A DNA stretch of 64,000 nt from Exophiala sp. HKRS030 (lineage: Eukaryota > Ascomycota > Eurotiomycetes > Chaetothyriales > Herpotrichiellaceae): positions 4,154,001 through 4,218,000 of the forward strand of contig JAHWDD010000007.1 in NCBI GenBank assembly GCA_023897205.1, given 5' to 3'. Both the position numbers and the translations under genes were made by a program. Below are positions 1-9,430 of this stretch, one piece after another. Position 1 is the stretch's first letter, and each line of letters starts with the position of its first letter. A model generated the notes under the pieces. The model had not been told where the DNA came from. It did no database searches and saw nothing but the letters and a program-made list of their open reading frames with translations.

Positions 1-2230
1 CGAGCCGTGCTTGTTCTTCTTGGAAACGTCTTTTGGCCAATGTAGTCAGATCCGCATAAGTGCCTGCAACTTGGATAGCTAAAGACTTGTTGCATTCATC
101 ACGTATGTTGGCAAAAGTTTTGCTAAGTGTCTTGACTCTGACCAGAGGCCTTTTGAGAAGATACGCCACGTCTACCTTCTTCCCTTCAACATCAACAAGA
201 TCTCCAGCATCGTCGCGGTTTATGCCGGATTCTGACTCAAAGGAATTGTCGAGTGGTGCTAGATTGACCACGACGTCTTGAAAACCTAGTCTCCAAGCCT
301 GTAAATAATCAGTGTATGCCTTCTGAGCGCTTTGCGCCCATTTCAGGAGATTGTCAACATTCTCGAATGGAATGCGATTATGTAAAGATTTCAATCGTTC
401 AAGAGCGATGCCCATCTCAATAATTGGTCTGGCAAAACTCCCATCACTTTGTGCAGTAGTTGACGTGGTAAAGAGGCCCGCGGCTGCAGCTGCATCAGTT
501 TTTGACAGAACGGTTTGGAGAAGAACTGGAATCACTCCGTCGACTAACGTGCGCAGTTCTCGCGTGTACTTCTCTTCATCGGCTAACAGATTTGTCAAGA
601 CTTCTTGTGCAGAACGTGTTGGCCTCGGAGGCCGCACCGAACGAATACTCTTGGCTGAACGAAGACTTTTTCCTCTTTGGGGCAGAGAAAGCACCGACAT
701 CAAGTCTTCGTGTGTTGTGAGCTTGCGTTTTAGTTGACAACCTCCTGAGTGAATGACAATGTCTTCTTCAAGGGTGTTTTGTTCATTTTTGAACTTCTCC
801 ACATTGTGAACAGTCGATACTCGGTCTGAAACTGTGGAAGAACGCAGCCGCCTTGGTGTAGCTAAGTCATTCGAGGCGTCAAGTGCCTCGTTGTTCTCTT
901 CAGGTAGGTCAGGCAATGGACTGTTCATTCTCGATACCTGCAAGGCTTCTGTCGCACTGATCTCTCTTGATCTACGCAACTTGGCGCCTCTCCGTCGAAG
1001 ACTTGAAGGTGACGCGTCGCTCTCACCAGGCTGAGGTACAGCACTGTCCTGCTGCCTTGATGGGGAAGCCTGGCTGTCTGAAGGAGTTCTTCTTCTACTT
1101 GGGCGCGACTTGGCACGGCCAATTGGAGAAGACTCTGTGTCTGGGGGAGTTTGGACTGCTGCCCAGATCATGTTGGGATCAAGGGGCGTTGGCGTATCTT
1201 TGGAGGTCCGTCTTCGTTCTGATCTTTTTCTGAGTGGTTGAGGAATCTCCGCGGGAGGCAGATCGTCCACAGCGTGTTCAACAAATGGATCTGGTTGCTC
1301 TTCTAGCCACGCCTCGATACTAGGAAGTCGATTATTGGATCGAGTTTCATCTGATTTGATGAATATCCCTTTCGTTTTGGCAAGGAGGTTCCCCTTCTTT
1401 GACTTTGGTAGACCATCCTCTTGAGGGCTTAAAGACAGTTTACCCAGAGTTTCAACGTATTTGCTCGCGTGCTGAGGACTTCCATTAAAATCCTCGGGCT
1501 GGATGGATGTATCTGAGTGACGATCGAAATCACCTGAGTAGACCGACATGGAAACCTGTCTCTGATCCCGACCCTCGTCCTCATGACGCTCGGCGTGATA
1601 ATTTTGCCAATGACTCCCAGACTGACTGTGAAGATCAAAATTAGGCGAGGCTGTTGTTATCTCGACACCACTAGCTCCATCTTCACCGGAAGGGTCGCGA
1701 TGAATGTGAGGACCATCCATCGATTCTTTTTTACGATGACGTCGTGTTTTGTCTCTTGTTTTAGTAGCTTTGGTCGAAGTATAGGAAAGGTCCAATGGTG
1801 GTACATGTGCTTTCACCTGTGAGCGGGGAGGCGAGGATGCGAAGGCTTTCGAAGGGTTTTTTGCTTTCCAGTGTGAATCGCTCACAATTCTTTTCCTCGG
1901 AGCGCTAGAGCTTCTTGTTCGTTCCGCCGGAGGTTCAACCTTCTGTTTTAATCTTCCTGTAGCTCGCTGACTACATTCTTCGCCCAGCACGGACTGAGGA
2001 CGAGAGGGAGTGGACGGACATTCTGACCGCGGTGTTGAACGGAGACTGACAGAGTCTGGGTCGAGAGCATTTGCGGCACCCTGTGCTTGCCACTGACGAA
2101 TGCGATCTTGTACAGAAGGTGAGTCGGAGCTGCCGGTGGCTACATTGTGACTTTTGAGGGATTCGATCTTGTCGGGACGTGTCTTTCTCGACGATCTGAG
2201 ACGAGGGTCCGCGGCTGGCTCTGTGCGCAT
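1..2230 (-). CDS. RhoGEF (DH)-like domain protein, C-terminus cut by window edge
   Basis: One open frame of 743 codons runs without a stop from an ATG at 2230 to the left edge, so only the N-terminal part is present. Residues 1 to about 540 are low-complexity, rich in Ser, Pro, Arg and Lys, with a conserved-looking patch IEAWLEEQPDPF. From about residue 545 a helical domain begins with LLADEEKYTRELRTLVDGV, which resembles the first conserved region of Dbl-homology (RhoGEF) domains, followed by AYLLKRPLVRVKTLSK, like the later DH core helix. DH proteins load GTP onto Rho-type GTPases and act in polarity and cytokinesis. The family assignment rests on pattern recognition and on memory of similar filamentous-fungal proteins; the exact GTPase is unknown. 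No introns or frameshifts are seen. Confidence 0.6.
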   Translation of the reverse strand, partial: MRTEPAADPRLRSSRKTRPDKIESLKSHNVATGSSDSPSVQDRIRQWQAQGAANALDPDSVSLRSTPRSECPSTPSRPQSVLGEECSQRATGRLKQKVEPPAERTRSSSAPRKRIVSDSHWKAKNPSKAFASSPPRSQVKAHVPPLDLSYTSTKATKTRDKTRRHRKKESMDGPHIHRDPSGEDGASGVEITTASPNFDLHSQSGSHWQNYHAERHEDEGRDQRQVSMSVYSGDFDRHSDTSIQPEDFNGSPQHASKYVETLGKLSLSPQEDGLPKSKKGNLLAKTKGIFIKSDETRSNNRLPSIEAWLEEQPDPFVEHAVDDLPPAEIPQPLRKRSERRRTSKDTPTPLDPNMIWAAVQTPPDTESSPIGRAKSRPSRRRTPSDSQASPSRQQDSAVPQPGESDASPSSLRRRGAKLRRSREISATEALQVSRMNSPLPDLPEENNEALDASNDLATPRRLRSSTVSDRVSTVHNVEKFKNEQNTLEEDIVIHSGGCQLKRKLTTHEDLMSVLSLPQRGKSLRSAKSIRSVRPPRPTRSAQEVLTNLLADEEKYTRELRTLVDGVIPVLLQTVLSKTDAAAAAGLFTTSTTAQSDGSFARPIIEMGIALERLKSLHNRIPFENVDNLLKWAQSAQKAYTDYLQAWRLGFQDVVVNLAPLDNSFESESGINRDDAGDLVDVEGKKVDVAYLLKRPLVRVKTLSKTFANIRDECNKSLAIQVAGTYADLTTLAKRRFQEEQARL

Positions 2231-3157
2231 TGGCGTTCAAGCGACTGTTGCGGGTCGGCTAGGTTTGTTGTTGGTATCGGTGTCGCCCTTGGGTTTAAGA
2301 ATAGGATGTTTTGATCTGCTGGTGGTACGTGCTTGGATATGTATGGATCACAGCATGCAGTTTGTGGCGCATGATGGTCCTCGAGTGTTTGAGGTGTTGG
2401 GTGATTTCTAATTTTGTGATTGTATGATCAGCGACAACGTCGAGGCAATGGGTCGGTTTTGGTCGTCCTTTGCAGTGGTGACAGACGAACGAGGCAGAGC
2501 ACGCAGAGGGCAGGAGACACGAGGCTAGGGTATGATTCAAGAAATGTAAGGAGCTCAATACGGGGTTCATGCAAGGTGGTACGGAATGGCTGCAGCTATG
2601 GCACCAGCAGTATCGGTCGTCAACCGTGACTGCCATGGTGGATTGTGTCGCTTGTGCATCGCTCTTGCGTCAAATGTGTTTGCTTGGATGGTTGTTGCGG
2701 CAACAGCATTGCCAAGCTTTAGCCACGAATCCATCCCTGGCATGCTCATTAGCAGGCACGGGATTGGACAGATCTCCATCTCGCATTTCCATGGATATTT
2801 GATCCGCGGCTCAATTTGATTGGACTCGCATAAATTCAACGAGATGGTCCCATGAAAGGGCCAGGTCATCGATGGCTGGACAGAAGCGCGTGACATGGGG
2901 ATCCGGAAAATCAAGTTTCTTTGCATTTTGAATGACTATGACTCTCAGTGTAATCGAAATCTATCGTCAGGAACGCCAGTATTGTCCAGGATGAACAATG
3001 TTACCTAGAAAGCGAGTCTGCATGAGGTCACGACTCCAGCTTCGACTGTATGACTCCAATAATGCCCAGACACCGTCGCCCGCTCTGTGAACCTATCTTT
3101 GCCCCTTGCGTCCACAAGCCGGTTTGCTACTTCAAACCAGCCTCCCCGTGTCTCCAA
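2231..3157. other. intergenic, no gene seen
   Basis: This is upstream of the RhoGEF-like gene and downstream of the sterol isomerase, both on the minus strand. Only short overlapping frames without recognisable domains occur. It probably holds the promoter of the left gene and the 3' UTR of the right one. Confidence 0.6.
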
Positions 3158-4108
3158 TCATGCATGTTTAATGTGGCCGTTTGCCTTGGGTTTTGGAGCA
3201 GACCCGTTGGATTTGAGCGACTTTGACATTCTATCCAGTGCCTTGAATGCCTTGCCTGTAGTTCGAATGCTATCATAGAGTAATGCTGCGGACAAATTAG
3301 TACAGGCTTTGCGCAATTCGCGCAGGTCCACTTACAGCCAGGGATAATAATCCAAATAAAGTTCATGAAGAAAAAGTAGAACCAGAAGTAATAAGCTTCC
3401 GGCCTGCAATAGGTAAGGCTTTTGTGATAATGGTCGAAAAGACATGTGGCATAGTAGAGGATGTCACCATAGATCTGTCCTAGAGACACGATGGCCTGGA
3501 GAGGGTAGCGAAAGGGGTGGGAGGTGACGATGTAGTAGACCATGAGAAATGACAAAGGTCCCCAGAAAGCCTGGAGCGCGGTTAGCTTCTGCATTGAACT
3601 AAATCAAGTATCGATGGAGGTACACACGGCTGTAATTGTCTCCATGCACAGGACAAATGGATCCGAGGTCAAGTATCTTGAGTCGGACAGGGCATACTCT
3701 TTCCACAGCTGGCCAAAAAGATCCTGAGCTGGACCCATACGAGTGTGGTTATAAGAAAAATATCCTTCGAAGAACAAATGAATCATTCCAGCTTGGAAGG
3801 GTCAGTAAGGATTCTCGTTTCCAGCATTGTGTTGTGCATCATCTCTTACTTAGGACAAACCACAGCACCGCCAGCTGGTCCGAGGCCTTCAGGTGAGGAG
3901 CCAACCTGGTCGCGCCGGCCCATGCTATGAAGAGTATGGAGCCAACCAGGGCGGCAAAGGTTGACAGAAGCTGAATGACATCCTTGTCGTTTGCGAGATA
4001 GTTGACGATCTCGACGCCGAGAGGGTAAAAGGGATGGACAGTCAAGTTCTCTGCAACGACGGGCACTGGGGGAATCGCAGGGACTTCAGCCTTTTTGAAA
4101 AAGTTCAT
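3158..4108 (-). CDS. EBP-family sterol delta8-delta7 isomerase (EXPERA domain)
   Basis: Four exons (4108-3850, 3791-3628, 3570-3336, 3285-3158) join in phase to 261 residues. Introns are 58, 57 and 50 nt with canonical borders. The product matches mammalian emopamil-binding protein along its core: a first membrane span, then HLFFEGYF (His and Glu of the active-site region), DSRYLTSDPFVLCMETITA, FWGPLS, VSLGQIYGDILYY and YFWFYFFFMNFIWIIIPG. EBP proteins are polytopic ER proteins that move the sterol double bond from C8 to C7. Fungi normally use the unrelated ERG2 for this step, so this may be a second isomerase or have a different substrate. The short Lys-rich tail ends in HIKHA, which is not a clear ER-retrieval signal. 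Confidence 0.85.
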
Positions 4109-5709
4109 GGTGGACGGAGGGCAGAAGGATAGGAGGGCAGGGCGGAGTTATTGCGGAGAGACGAGTAGTCTGAAAGAACTTGACGAGGGAGCGAGGAACG
4201 CAATTAAATATGGAAAGGAGTGATGTAAGTATTCCCAAAGAATACGAGCTTGCGAGAGTGTGTGGAGTAGGGAAAGCGATCTGATTGAGTTGTGGCAGTC
4301 TGCTCAAAGCTTGGTGTTGAGTGCTCGGTGACCACCAGGAGGAGCTTGTGACCCGGCTGATGATGCCACAGAAGATGTGTCGGCACGAAGAGAATGGAAG
4401 CAGATCAGCAGAAATGAGTGAGAGGGGTCAAAGGACAGAAAAGGCGATTAAAGATGGAATTGGGGAATGGTAAAGCTTCGAGTTGGACAAACACCGGATA
4501 TTGGAAGTCTGGGCTTGGATGATCATGTCGGTGAAATAAATAAAAATCGTACGATTCGGTGCAGGGAGTTGCAAGTTGTGGGACCTCCGCAGGAAGAGGC
4601 CGTGGCGGTGGTAGTGGCGGTGGTAGTGGCGGTGGTGGCTCTTGGCCTTCCCCAAGTCCTCAAGTCCCCAAGTACCTGACCTAACCAATTAACCACGGGA
4701 TGATAAGGAACTCATGAGCAGAAGTGTTCTCCCAGGCACCCTTTACCCTTTACCCAAATTGGCTGTCACTGGTGAGGTTTGGGTTGACCGATATTTAACC
4801 TCACGTGTGACGTCTCCAAATCTCCAACTACCTAGGGATAGGTACCTACATACCTACCGTTGGTAGCTGTAGGCGACTGGCTAACAGTAGGGAGACTGGA
4901 AATTGATGCCTCGGCTTGGTTGGAGATGGAAGATCGGTTGGGAGAAGGATTGTATAGCATGTTGGAGCTGGGCGTTGGCCTGAATTTATATTATCACGCC
5001 TGCCTATAGGCACCTCTTGATGTTGCTCATCACATTGGCCTTAAGGTAGATACTTGGGCAGTTACGGAGACTGGAGTACTGGGGTCAAGGTCTGGGTCAG
5101 GGTCTGGGTCAAGGCCTGGGTAGAGATCAAGAGACTCCATAGTAGGCACCTGGTAGGTACAAGTTGCAATGCAGGTCCCGTCCCCCCGTAGAATTGCCCA
5201 ATACCCATTCAATCTCAGCCGTGATGGGAAGAGATCAGATGCCTGCAGGCTGCAGGTACTGGCCCTAATCTAGTTACCTTGGTTTCTCACAGGGCATCAC
5301 TTAGGTTCATATTTGGGCACCACCGGGTAAGGGATCCCCTAGCCCGAAGCGCTTCCCAGTGCACCCTTGGGGCCTCCTCGGCCTATGTCAGAGGACAAAC
5401 TGCAAACAGAGGGACAGTAACTAGATTCCCCGCACGTGTCGGGCAAAGGTTCTGGCACGCACTCAACTGGCAGGTGCTCCGTACAGTTGACAGGATTCGC
5501 CAGCAATTGCAAAAACTCACTGCGGGGCGCGCTAGCACTCCTCGAGTCGCTGGAATAGGCTTAATAGGCTTGATAGCGTCGGGGCTCTCGGAGATGTAAT
5601 TTTTGTATCTTTCATTCAGGTCTAGAACAGATTTCTATGTATCTTATATAGAAATTTGTTCGGCGGAAGAAGTTACTTATATAATCTCGAGCTACGCTGC
5701 TATCCTGAT

Positions 5710-5851
5710 AGGTACTTACCTAGGCACTCTCACAGGCACTCTCACAGGCACTCACGGAGGGACTTACGGAGGCACTCTTATAGGCACTTATAGGCACTCA
5801 TAGGCACTTATAGAGGTACTCTAACAGGTACTCTAACAGGTACTCTTACAG
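5710..5851. repeat. degenerate 10-12 bp tandem repeat
   Basis: About twelve tandem copies of a unit close to AGGCACTCTCAC or AGGTACTCTAAC are readable by eye. The first half uses GGCACT and the last three copies GGTACTCT. The array abuts the inverted-repeat element that begins at 5853. A frame through it reads as Gly-Thr repeats but is not a credible gene. Confidence 0.8.
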
Positions 5852-5852
5852 G

Positions 5853-6084
5853 ACGCCTTTCCTAATCGAGGTGTATAAACTCATCGAGGTCGACACTAAA
5901 AATCCCCTTTTAAAAGGGCCGTTTAGCGTGGTTTGAGTCGTGACGATGAGTTTATGCACCCGCAAGAGGAAAGGCGTGATGCCGAGAAAGTTAAGGACCC
6001 AGTTAACTAGGGCCCCCCTGCGAAAAAAGATCTTGCTGTTTCTACAGGCCACGCTTTGCCTATTCAGGGTGCACAAACTCACTG
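5853..6084. repeat. 34-bp inverted/direct repeat element, possibly MITE relic
   Basis: A 34-nt word at 5853-5886 (starts ACGCCTTTCC, ends AAACTCATCG) occurs as an imperfect reverse complement at 5944-5977 and again in the original orientation at 6051-6084. The spacers are 57 and 73 nt. A short palindrome, CCCCTTTTAAAAGGG, lies in the first spacer. No transposase is nearby. The pattern suits a decayed miniature inverted-repeat transposon or nested copies of one; no target-site duplication was identified. Confidence 0.6.
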
Positions 6085-7344
6085 AGAAAGTGGCAGCGAA
6101 TCCTGTCAAGTGTATGTACACCGGTCATACCAGTACAGTCGTACTTGCCTCGTCGGCTGGTCCCAGGAGTATCTATTGGAGGCAGGAACGAGGTTACGCC
6201 AACATCCAACTTTCCAACATCCAACATCCAAGCTCTTCCCTGATTCACAGACCAACCTCAACAGCCAATCAACAAGCGTCTAATCAACCATGTATTGAGG
6301 TACTTGCAAAACCCCTTCAATCTCCCTTCTTTCTGTTGTATCTGGTACTTGAGGGCAGTGACCAATGAGCATTCCCTGCGAGATGTGGGGGTAGGCAAGT
6401 ACCTCAGGCTTTTCGTCACGAATTCTGAACTTGTCACTCTACGGAGTACACGAATAGACACTCATGACACTCGCGGTCACTCCATGAACGTTCCAACTAG
6501 AGTCTATCGGCAATGGCCGTCTGCCTGTCAATCGTCTCTCTGGTCTGACGCGCCTAGTCACCTTGCTGGGATTCGACCAACCATTTCCTGGCCTGATCCT
6601 GAATCTACACCCGCTTGACCTGGTAGGTACCTGGCACCTCTCCCTTCTGTCACCTCGACGGAAATATACTCGCAAGTCTGATCCTATCATCATCTTTGAT
6701 TCCAGCTCACAAGCCACACTTCTGGACCCGTCGTTGTCCCTGGAAAAGTGGATGCCAGCGCTGCTTCGCTTTGCCCACGCAAGAAAGCCTCTTCGCCTCA
6801 TCTTGTGGGCAGACTTTGGCCAACTGGCGAATCATGCATTTGGCAGTGTCAGAATAAAGCCAGTGAGCCGCCACTGTTGGAGTTTTTCATCGACCATCGA
6901 CGGAGCCATGACGATGATTCTTCCACAAGCCCATCGTGGCCATCCTATCGTGTTACTCAACCGTGCTGGCCGTGCCCGAGTACGCATAATCCCGCGGCCA
7001 TCAATGCTCTCTCGCATGCCACTCGATATGCACGCTCAGAGAAATTTTCTCTGGGCCTTTTGGTGGTTGCAAGCATTATGAAAGATCCGCTCTGCCCAGG
7101 GTCTGTCACCTGGTATCTTGCTATCTTCATCATTCAACATCTACCCTCAGTAGTTGTTCTGATATCATTGCACAATTCTCGAGTCGACATAGCTGTCTGA
7201 AAGGAGGCTATATCACTTAAGATCTATCCAAGGCTTTGGATATTCCGTCACGCTACGCGTATTCGTTGGCTAGACGGGCTTCACTACTAAGACGCAACTT
7301 GTAGCATCGTTGCTGACGAGAGAAGCCTCCGCCAGGATTCCACT

Positions 7345-8635
7345 ATGGCCAATCTGAAGCCAATTTTTTGTGCAACGCACCCCCGTGCCTGTAGCACGGC
7401 GTTCGAGAGGGTGTGCTTGCCTACGCTGATGATCTGCTTTGGCCGAGATTGACGAGATAATAGGTGTTTATGACCAGGAAGGATCTGGCTTGTGTCCATG
7501 AACCCTTCGGTGACGCTTTCTATTATGGGTGAGTTTTCGACCATCCACCACAACATCACCCACACATCTAACCCTCTTTGTAGCCCAGAAAGAGTCAGCA
7601 CTCGTTATGAGAATGACGAAGAAGCGCGAAAAGCGTCCGGCTTCACCAATTCGACCTACAAGACAATCTTTGATCGCTTCGATCGTGAGGGGGCTGATGT
7701 GAGTTATTCCCAATTCAAGCCGAACAATCCAATTCAGTGTCTCGGCAAACTCTGCTTGTGAAGACCTACTTATATGAAAGTAGGGGAGACGCCTGTTCAT
7801 CAAGGATATGATTAGCTACTTGGTGCCGCCTGATTCGCAGCCACCAACGATTGCACCATCGCTCGACTCCAAGAAACGCGGGATCGGCACCCAAAACGGC
7901 ACCACTCGAGTCGAGCACAAGGCACAAGCTCCCTTTCCTTTTGCAACCTATGCGGAAGATGGTAACCCGTCAATCGTACCAAGAGACCTTCTGGAGAGAT
8001 TCCATTTTACATTTCTGATCCGTGATCCCCATTCCAGCATTCCTTCGTATTTCCGATGCACTGTTCCTCCTTTGGACGATGTCACGGGTTTCTACGAGTT
8101 CTTTCCCAATGAAGCCGGCTACGACGAACTTCGTCGTTTCTTCGACTTTGCAAAAGATACTGGGTTGGTCGGTCCCAAGCTAGCTGGTCAAGAGAACGGC
8201 GTCGACCATGATGGCGGAAAGCCTGACATCTGCCTGGTTGATGCGGATGATCTTCTTGATGATCCAGAAAGCATTGTGAAACAATACTGCAAGAGTGTCG
8301 GTCTCGAGTATTCCCCACGGATGTTGACTTGGGACAATGAAGAAGATCAGAAACGTGCTCATGATGCCTTTGCCAAGTGGAAGGGCTTCCACGATGACGC
8401 CCTCAATTCCAAAGACTTGAAGCCTAGAGCACACGTAGGTCTTCCAGTCCATCCTTTGTCGCCGGGTAAGGCCATCACTGACTGTTGTTAGAAGAAAACT
8501 GCCAAAACCGAAGCTCAGTGGGACGCCGAGTGGATCAAGAAATATGGCGAAAAGGGGGCCAAGATCATCCGCGATACTGTTGACAAGAACATGGACGACT
8601 ACCTGTACTTGAAGCAGTTTGCATTGAAGCCATGA
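7345..8635 (+). CDS. P-loop sulfotransferase-like protein
   Basis: Five exons (7345-7410, 7464-7528, 7584-7698, 7784-8434, 8492-8635) join in phase to 346 residues. The N-terminal THPRACSTAFER is the P-loop-like PAPS/nucleotide site of this family, followed by VFMTR, HEPFGDAFYYGPER and GRRLFIKDM. The middle has FTFLIRDPHSSIPSY, matching the 3'-phosphate-binding RDP region of sulfotransferases. These proteins are common in filamentous ascomycetes and usually lack a known substrate; similar proteins are often annotated only as P-loop NTPases. The protein looks soluble, with no signal peptide. The first exon is only 22 codons but encodes the nucleotide loop, which fixes the start. Confidence 0.85.
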
Positions 8636-9228
8636 AGAGACAGATCTGTGCAAATAGATATCAGTAATCAGGATGGATGTGGGAATTCAGAAACTGAACA
8701 CGATCCGCCAACTGGTCTCGAGCCCTCCAAGGCCACTTAGTCACCACTATCATTGAGAAGAGAGAGTGAAAACAATTTCGCTGTCACAATGATCACTTCT
8801 TCACGTGGTCCCACAGTCATATGATTGTGGTAGGTTCAGCAAGGGTTGTATGGAGTACCATTGAGCAATAATGGCGCGTGATGTACGGAGTAGGAGTGCA
8901 CCGGCTTATTGTGCCACCACTGTCACGAGTAACTAACTACCTAAGTTAGTCAGGACTGTAGAAGGATCCCGACCTATCACCACCCTGGCACAATAAGCAT
9001 ACCAGACAGGCTCTCGATAGGGGTGCATCACTATACCAGAAGCTATGAGGTCAATTTTAGGCTTGCCCGGGCGTAACGGAAATATAGAATAGGCGGGATC
9101 TAATAGTTAAAGAACTATGACACTCCAGTTAATTGGAGGGGCAGTGAGGGGCCACTGGGAGTTGCCAACGCCTACGAGGGTCGTGGAGGGCCTTCAAGTT
9201 GGTTCATGCCTATTCGCGAAGACGCTAG
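8636..9228. other. intergenic, Hsp104 promoter side
   Basis: No gene is seen. It contains a small palindromic patch, TAACTAACTACCTAAGTTAGT, near 8931-8951, of unknown meaning. Confidence 0.5.
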
Positions 9229-9241
9229 GAAGTTTCTGGAA
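9229..9241 (+). promoter_or_regulatory. heat-shock element upstream of Hsp104
   Basis: GAAGTTTCTGGAA is three perfect alternating pentamer cores (GAAnnTTCnnGAA), the consensus site for heat-shock factor Hsf1. It lies 190 nt before the Hsp104 start codon. A second two-unit match, TTCGAGAA, is at 9294-9301. This fits the known heat induction of fungal HSP104 genes. Confidence 0.75.
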
Positions 9242-9430
9242 GGATCGATGTCATTCTCTCAAGTCACGCTTTCCGGATGCTTCGACCGACAATTTCGAGA
9301 ATCATGCTTTCTACAAGTACCATGACCACAGCCTCGAACCCTTGCTTCCGACCTTTCCTCGTAATTCAGACATAAACCAAACGCACACCCTATTCTGCTT
9401 AGAATTATCAGTTCTAAAGATCTCTAAACC

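Larger units (their letters stand above)
4109..7344. other. 3.2 kb non-coding stretch with simple repeats
   Basis: No convincing gene is seen on either strand. The first few hundred bases are the promoter side of the sterol isomerase. Repeats include three copies of a 12-nt GTGGCGGTGGTA-like unit (4602-4637), TAGGTA/TACCTA words at 4828-4866, a GTCTGGGTCAGG-like repeat at 5081-5121, and the elements listed separately at 5710-6084. Confidence 0.6.

Noticed and set aside
5640..5803. Gly-Thr repeat reading frame in the minisatellite
   Set aside because: The repeat unit length drifts between 10 and 12 nt, so the frame is not maintained; explained by the tandem DNA repeat.
6563..7200. Two overlapping plus-strand frames of 172 and 150 codons
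   Set aside because: No domain, no splice context, and codon content looks random; they lie in the non-coding 4.1-7.3 kb stretch.
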